Source: Paracoccus aeridis (GTDB lineage Bacteria; Pseudomonadota; Alphaproteobacteria; Rhodobacterales; Rhodobacteraceae). From it: 64,000 nucleotides of DNA. The notes under the pieces are model-generated. The model ran no database searches, had not been told where the DNA came from, and was given only the letters and a program-made list of their open reading frames with translations. This document shows, one piece after another, positions 62,060-64,000 of the stretch. Each line of letters begins with the position of its first letter. The first letter of the stretch is position 1. The stretch is taken from positions 62,001 to 126,000 of the forward strand of contig NZ_SELD02000001.1 in assembly GCF_004923205.2 (NCBI RefSeq), given 5' to 3'. A program made the position numbers and the translations under genes.

Positions 62060-62861
62060 CCTGCCCCTGCTGGTCCGCGCGGCGCTGGACGCCGGGCCGA
62101 TCGCGCTGCGGTTCTGGAAGAACGCCCCCCGCGCCTGGGACAAGGGCGGCACCGCCGGCCCGGTGACCGAGGCGGACCTCGCCGTCAACGAGCAGCTGGA
62201 AGCCACCCTGCGCGCGGCCCGGCCGGATTACGGCTGGCTCAGCGAGGAAAGCGCGGACGACCCGGCGCGGCGCAGGGCGGAGCGCATCTTCATCGTCGAT
62301 CCGATCGACGGCACGCGCGCGTTCATCGACGGGCAGGACGGGTTCTGCCACGCCATCGCCGTGGCCGAGCGGGGCCGCGTCACCGCCGCCGCCGTCTACC
62401 TGCCGGCGCGCGACCTGATCTACGCCGCAAGCGTGGACGGACCGGCGACCCGGAACGGCGATCCCGTCAGACCGTCGGACACGGACCTTCCCGGCGCGCG
62501 CGTCCTGACCAGCCGCGCCTCGCTCGACCCCGCGATGTGGCGCACCGACCGGCCGCCGCCGTTCCGGCGCGAGTTCCGCCCCTCGATCGCCTGGCGGCTG
62601 TGCCTTGCCGCCGAGGGGCGCTTCGACGCGGCGCTGTCGCTCAGGCCCTGCTGGGAATGGGACGTGGCGGCCGCGAGCCTGATCGCCGCGCGCGCGGGCT
62701 GCGTCGCCACCGACATGAACGGCGGCGCCCTGCGCTTCAATTCGGCCGCCGCGCAGGTCGCGGGGGTGGTGGTCGCCGGGCCGCGCCTTCACGGGGCGAT
62801 CATGGGCGCGCGGCGGCTCGCCGAACCCGCAGACCCGCCCGAAGGAGAGGAGGTCGCATGA
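62046..62861 (+). CDS. CysQ-like 3'(2'),5'-bisphosphate nucleotidase/inositol phosphatase family
   Basis: 271 residues. The metal/phosphate signatures are LSEESADD (near 61-68) and [14 protein letters not shown] (near 78-91), and [11 protein letters not shown] near 200 is the C-terminal motif. The enzyme removes phosphate from adenosine bisphosphate (PAP) or inositol phosphates. TTG at 62046 is the only start in frame after the stop at 62040-62042, and GAAGGGA lies before it. It overlaps pmbA by 14 bases, so the two are coupled. Substrate is not certain. Confidence 0.85.
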   Translation: MPAADLPLLVRAALDAGPIALRFWKNAPRAWDKGGTAGPVTEADLAVNEQLEATLRAARPDYGWLSEESADDPARRRAERIFIVDPIDGTRAFIDGQDGFCHAIAVAERGRVTAAAVYLPARDLIYAASVDGPATRNGDPVRPSDTDLPGARVLTSRASLDPAMWRTDRPPPFRREFRPSIAWRLCLAAEGRFDAALSLRPCWEWDVAAASLIAARAGCVATDMNGGALRFNSAAAQVAGVVVAGPRLHGAIMGARRLAEPADPPEGEEVA

Positions 62862-63403
62862 CCCGCTTGCCCATTGGTGAGCTCGACCGCATCGCCGATG
62901 CGATCACCTTCCACCCCGAAACGGCCGAGGCGCGGGCCTTGCGGCAGGCGTTGGGGCGGTTCGCCACCGGCGTGACGGTCGTCACCGTTGCCGGGCCGGA
63001 CGGGCCGACGGGGATGACGGTGAACAGCTTCACCAGCGTCTCGCTGGATCCGCCGCTTCTGCTGTGGTGCCCGGCGCGCAGCTCGTCCCGCCACGACGCC
63101 TTCGCGCGGGCGCAGGCCTTCGCGGTGCACGTGCTGGGGGCCGAGCAGTTGGACCTGTGCCTGCGCTTCACCCGCGGCGGCGAGGGGTTTGCGGGGTTGG
63201 AGGACATCGCGAACGCCGAGGGCGTGCCGGTCATCGCCGGGGTCGCCGCGCGGTTTGACTGCGTCCGCCACGCCGCGCATGAAGGGGGCGACCACACGGT
63301 CGTGATCGGGCAGGTGGCGCGGGTGACGGTCGGCGGGCCCGACGATCACCCGCTGGTCTTCGCCGCGGGCCGGTTCGGAACGTTCCAGCCCGACGACCGA
63401 TAG
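62858..63403 (+). CDS. Flavin reductase-like FMN-binding protein
   Basis: 181 residues. [40 protein letters not shown] and [10 protein letters not shown] follow the flavin reductase (HpaC-like) family that reduces FMN/FAD for a partner monooxygenase. GAGAGGAGGTCGC before the ATG is an excellent ribosome site. The start overlaps the previous stop (ATGA). No partner monooxygenase is seen here. Confidence 0.88.
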   Translation: MTRLPIGELDRIADAITFHPETAEARALRQALGRFATGVTVVTVAGPDGPTGMTVNSFTSVSLDPPLLLWCPARSSSRHDAFARAQAFAVHVLGAEQLDLCLRFTRGGEGFAGLEDIANAEGVPVIAGVAARFDCVRHAAHEGGDHTVVIGQVARVTVGGPDDHPLVFAAGRFGTFQPDDR

Positions 63404-63412
63404 GGCAGCCCG

Positions 63413-64000
63413 TCACGCGGCCGGTTCGACCGCGATCACGTCGTTGTCGCCGGGCAGCGGTTCCAGTTCCGGAAGCGGCGGCAGGGGGGCGAGGTCGAAC
63501 GAGAACCCGGTGTCCGCCGGGGCCGATGTCGCGATGGTGTCGCCCGGGCCGCCCAGGACGGCGATCTGCGCTGCAAGCCGCGCGATCGCGGCGTTCTGCG
63601 CCGCGGCGATCTCGGCCGGGGAAGCCGGGCTGCGGCGCGCTGCCCCGCCGCCAAGGCCCAGGCTGCTCGACGCCCGCTTTTCCGCCACCGGCAGCGGCAC
63701 CTGGATGTCGAACATGCGCGCATGGTTCGCCGCGCCCGAGCTTTCGTTCGACACGTAGTAGGCGCCCTTCAGGCGGTAGATGCCGTTCAGCTGCGCAAGC
63801 GCGGTTTCCACCCGCACCTCGACCCGGCGGCGGGGCGGCTCGGCCAGGGGCCACGGCTCGGCGATGACGGTCGCGCCCGACATCTCGGTGATGGACCGGG
63901 CGAGGGTCAGCGTGAAGGCGCGTTCGGGGTTGTCGGCCCACAGCGTCCGGGTGTTCGACCGCACCGCGCCGTCGGGCGTCTGCCAGGCGACCTCGCCCGA
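63413..64000 (-). CDS. PqiC-like auxiliary lipoprotein, partial
   Basis: C-terminal ~195 residues of a protein that runs off the right edge. NPERAFTLTLARSITEMSGATVIAEPWPLAEPPRRRVEVRVE resembles the DUF330/PqiC pattern (ABC-type transport auxiliary lipoprotein of the MCE/Pqi lipid transport systems). Its C-terminal ~75 residues are an Ala/Pro-rich, probably disordered tail (PAEIAAAQNAAIARLAAQIAV, with EPLPGDNDVIAV). The signal and lipobox would be outside the window. It ends nine bases after the convergent flavin reductase stop. Confidence 0.55.
   Translation of the reverse strand, partial: SGEVAWQTPDGAVRSNTRTLWADNPERAFTLTLARSITEMSGATVIAEPWPLAEPPRRRVEVRVETALAQLNGIYRLKGAYYVSNESSGAANHARMFDIQVPLPVAEKRASSSLGLGGGAARRSPASPAEIAAAQNAAIARLAAQIAVLGGPGDTIATSAPADTGFSFDLAPLPPLPELEPLPGDNDVIAVEPAA

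Overview
The window is GC-rich alphaproteobacterial chromosome. The gene set points to Rhodobacterales (Paracoccus/Rhodobacter/Roseobacter relatives): a TamA-TamB pair, a glyQ-DUF6446-glyS operon, a DUF2125 protein, a tandem glycine riboswitch before gcvTHP, a DUF1127-type small protein, and short intergenic motifs of the kind scattered through those genomes. The genus is inference; no rRNA is present. No transposase, integrase, phage gene or CRISPR array was found, so this is core chromosome with a few unusual patches. Reading is from sequence alone; family names come from recognition of motifs, not from searches.

Layout. 1-3.6 kb: end of an AEC permease, a TusA-like/DUF2478 pair facing mobA (sulfur and molybdenum cofactor), an EamA exporter, and a GST facing a WYL regulator. 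4.4-10.4 kb: the complete ligase-associated DNA repair cassette (beta-CASP exonuclease, ATP-dependent ligase, Lhr-type DEXH helicase, PdeM phosphoesterase), closed by a terminator. 10.5-18.7 kb (minus): a small beta-barrel, gyrB with a clear promoter, and a four-gene BMP-type (nucleoside class) ABC importer. 18.8-24.2 kb: nfu-tsaB-rimI with overlapping genes, a UspA protein facing a sugar transferase, truA with a duplicated 3' end, and an XpaC-like protein preceded by a tiny membrane ORF. 24.3-29.6 kb: adenine deaminase, tRNA-Gly(TCC), TrkH and a SPOR-like/peptidoglycan-binding protein.

29.8-33.6 kb: glyQ-DUF6446-glyS, where glyS holds a roughly 370-bp AT-richer patch with foreign codon use and is followed by 73-bp tandem repeats. 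33.8-40.9 kb: a CsbD-like acidic protein, a peptide-type binding protein, a candidate small RNA, bdhA, a LysR regulator, a DUF1127-like gene, an SDR without the usual catalytic Tyr/Lys, a small plasmid-stabilisation-like protein and a copper-storage four-helix protein. 41-45.7 kb: tandem glycine riboswitch and gcvT-gcvH-gcvP. 45.7-46.8 kb: a regulatory-looking gap, a 25-residue membrane peptide, trxC and tRNA-Ala(CGC). 46.8-55.7 kb (minus): an acetylpolyamine/histone-deacetylase-like hydrolase, tamB, tamA and glk. 55.8-64 kb: a secreted unknown, ahcY, a YbaN-like protein, a divergent crotonase, a DUF2125 protein, the pmbA-cysQ-flavin reductase run, and a partial PqiC-like lipoprotein.

The most interesting unexplained items are the candidate small RNA at 36291-36367, the mosaic glyS, the 73-bp palindromic tandem repeat, the two tiny membrane ORFs, and a ligase C-terminus that seems to be made from an intergenic repeat.
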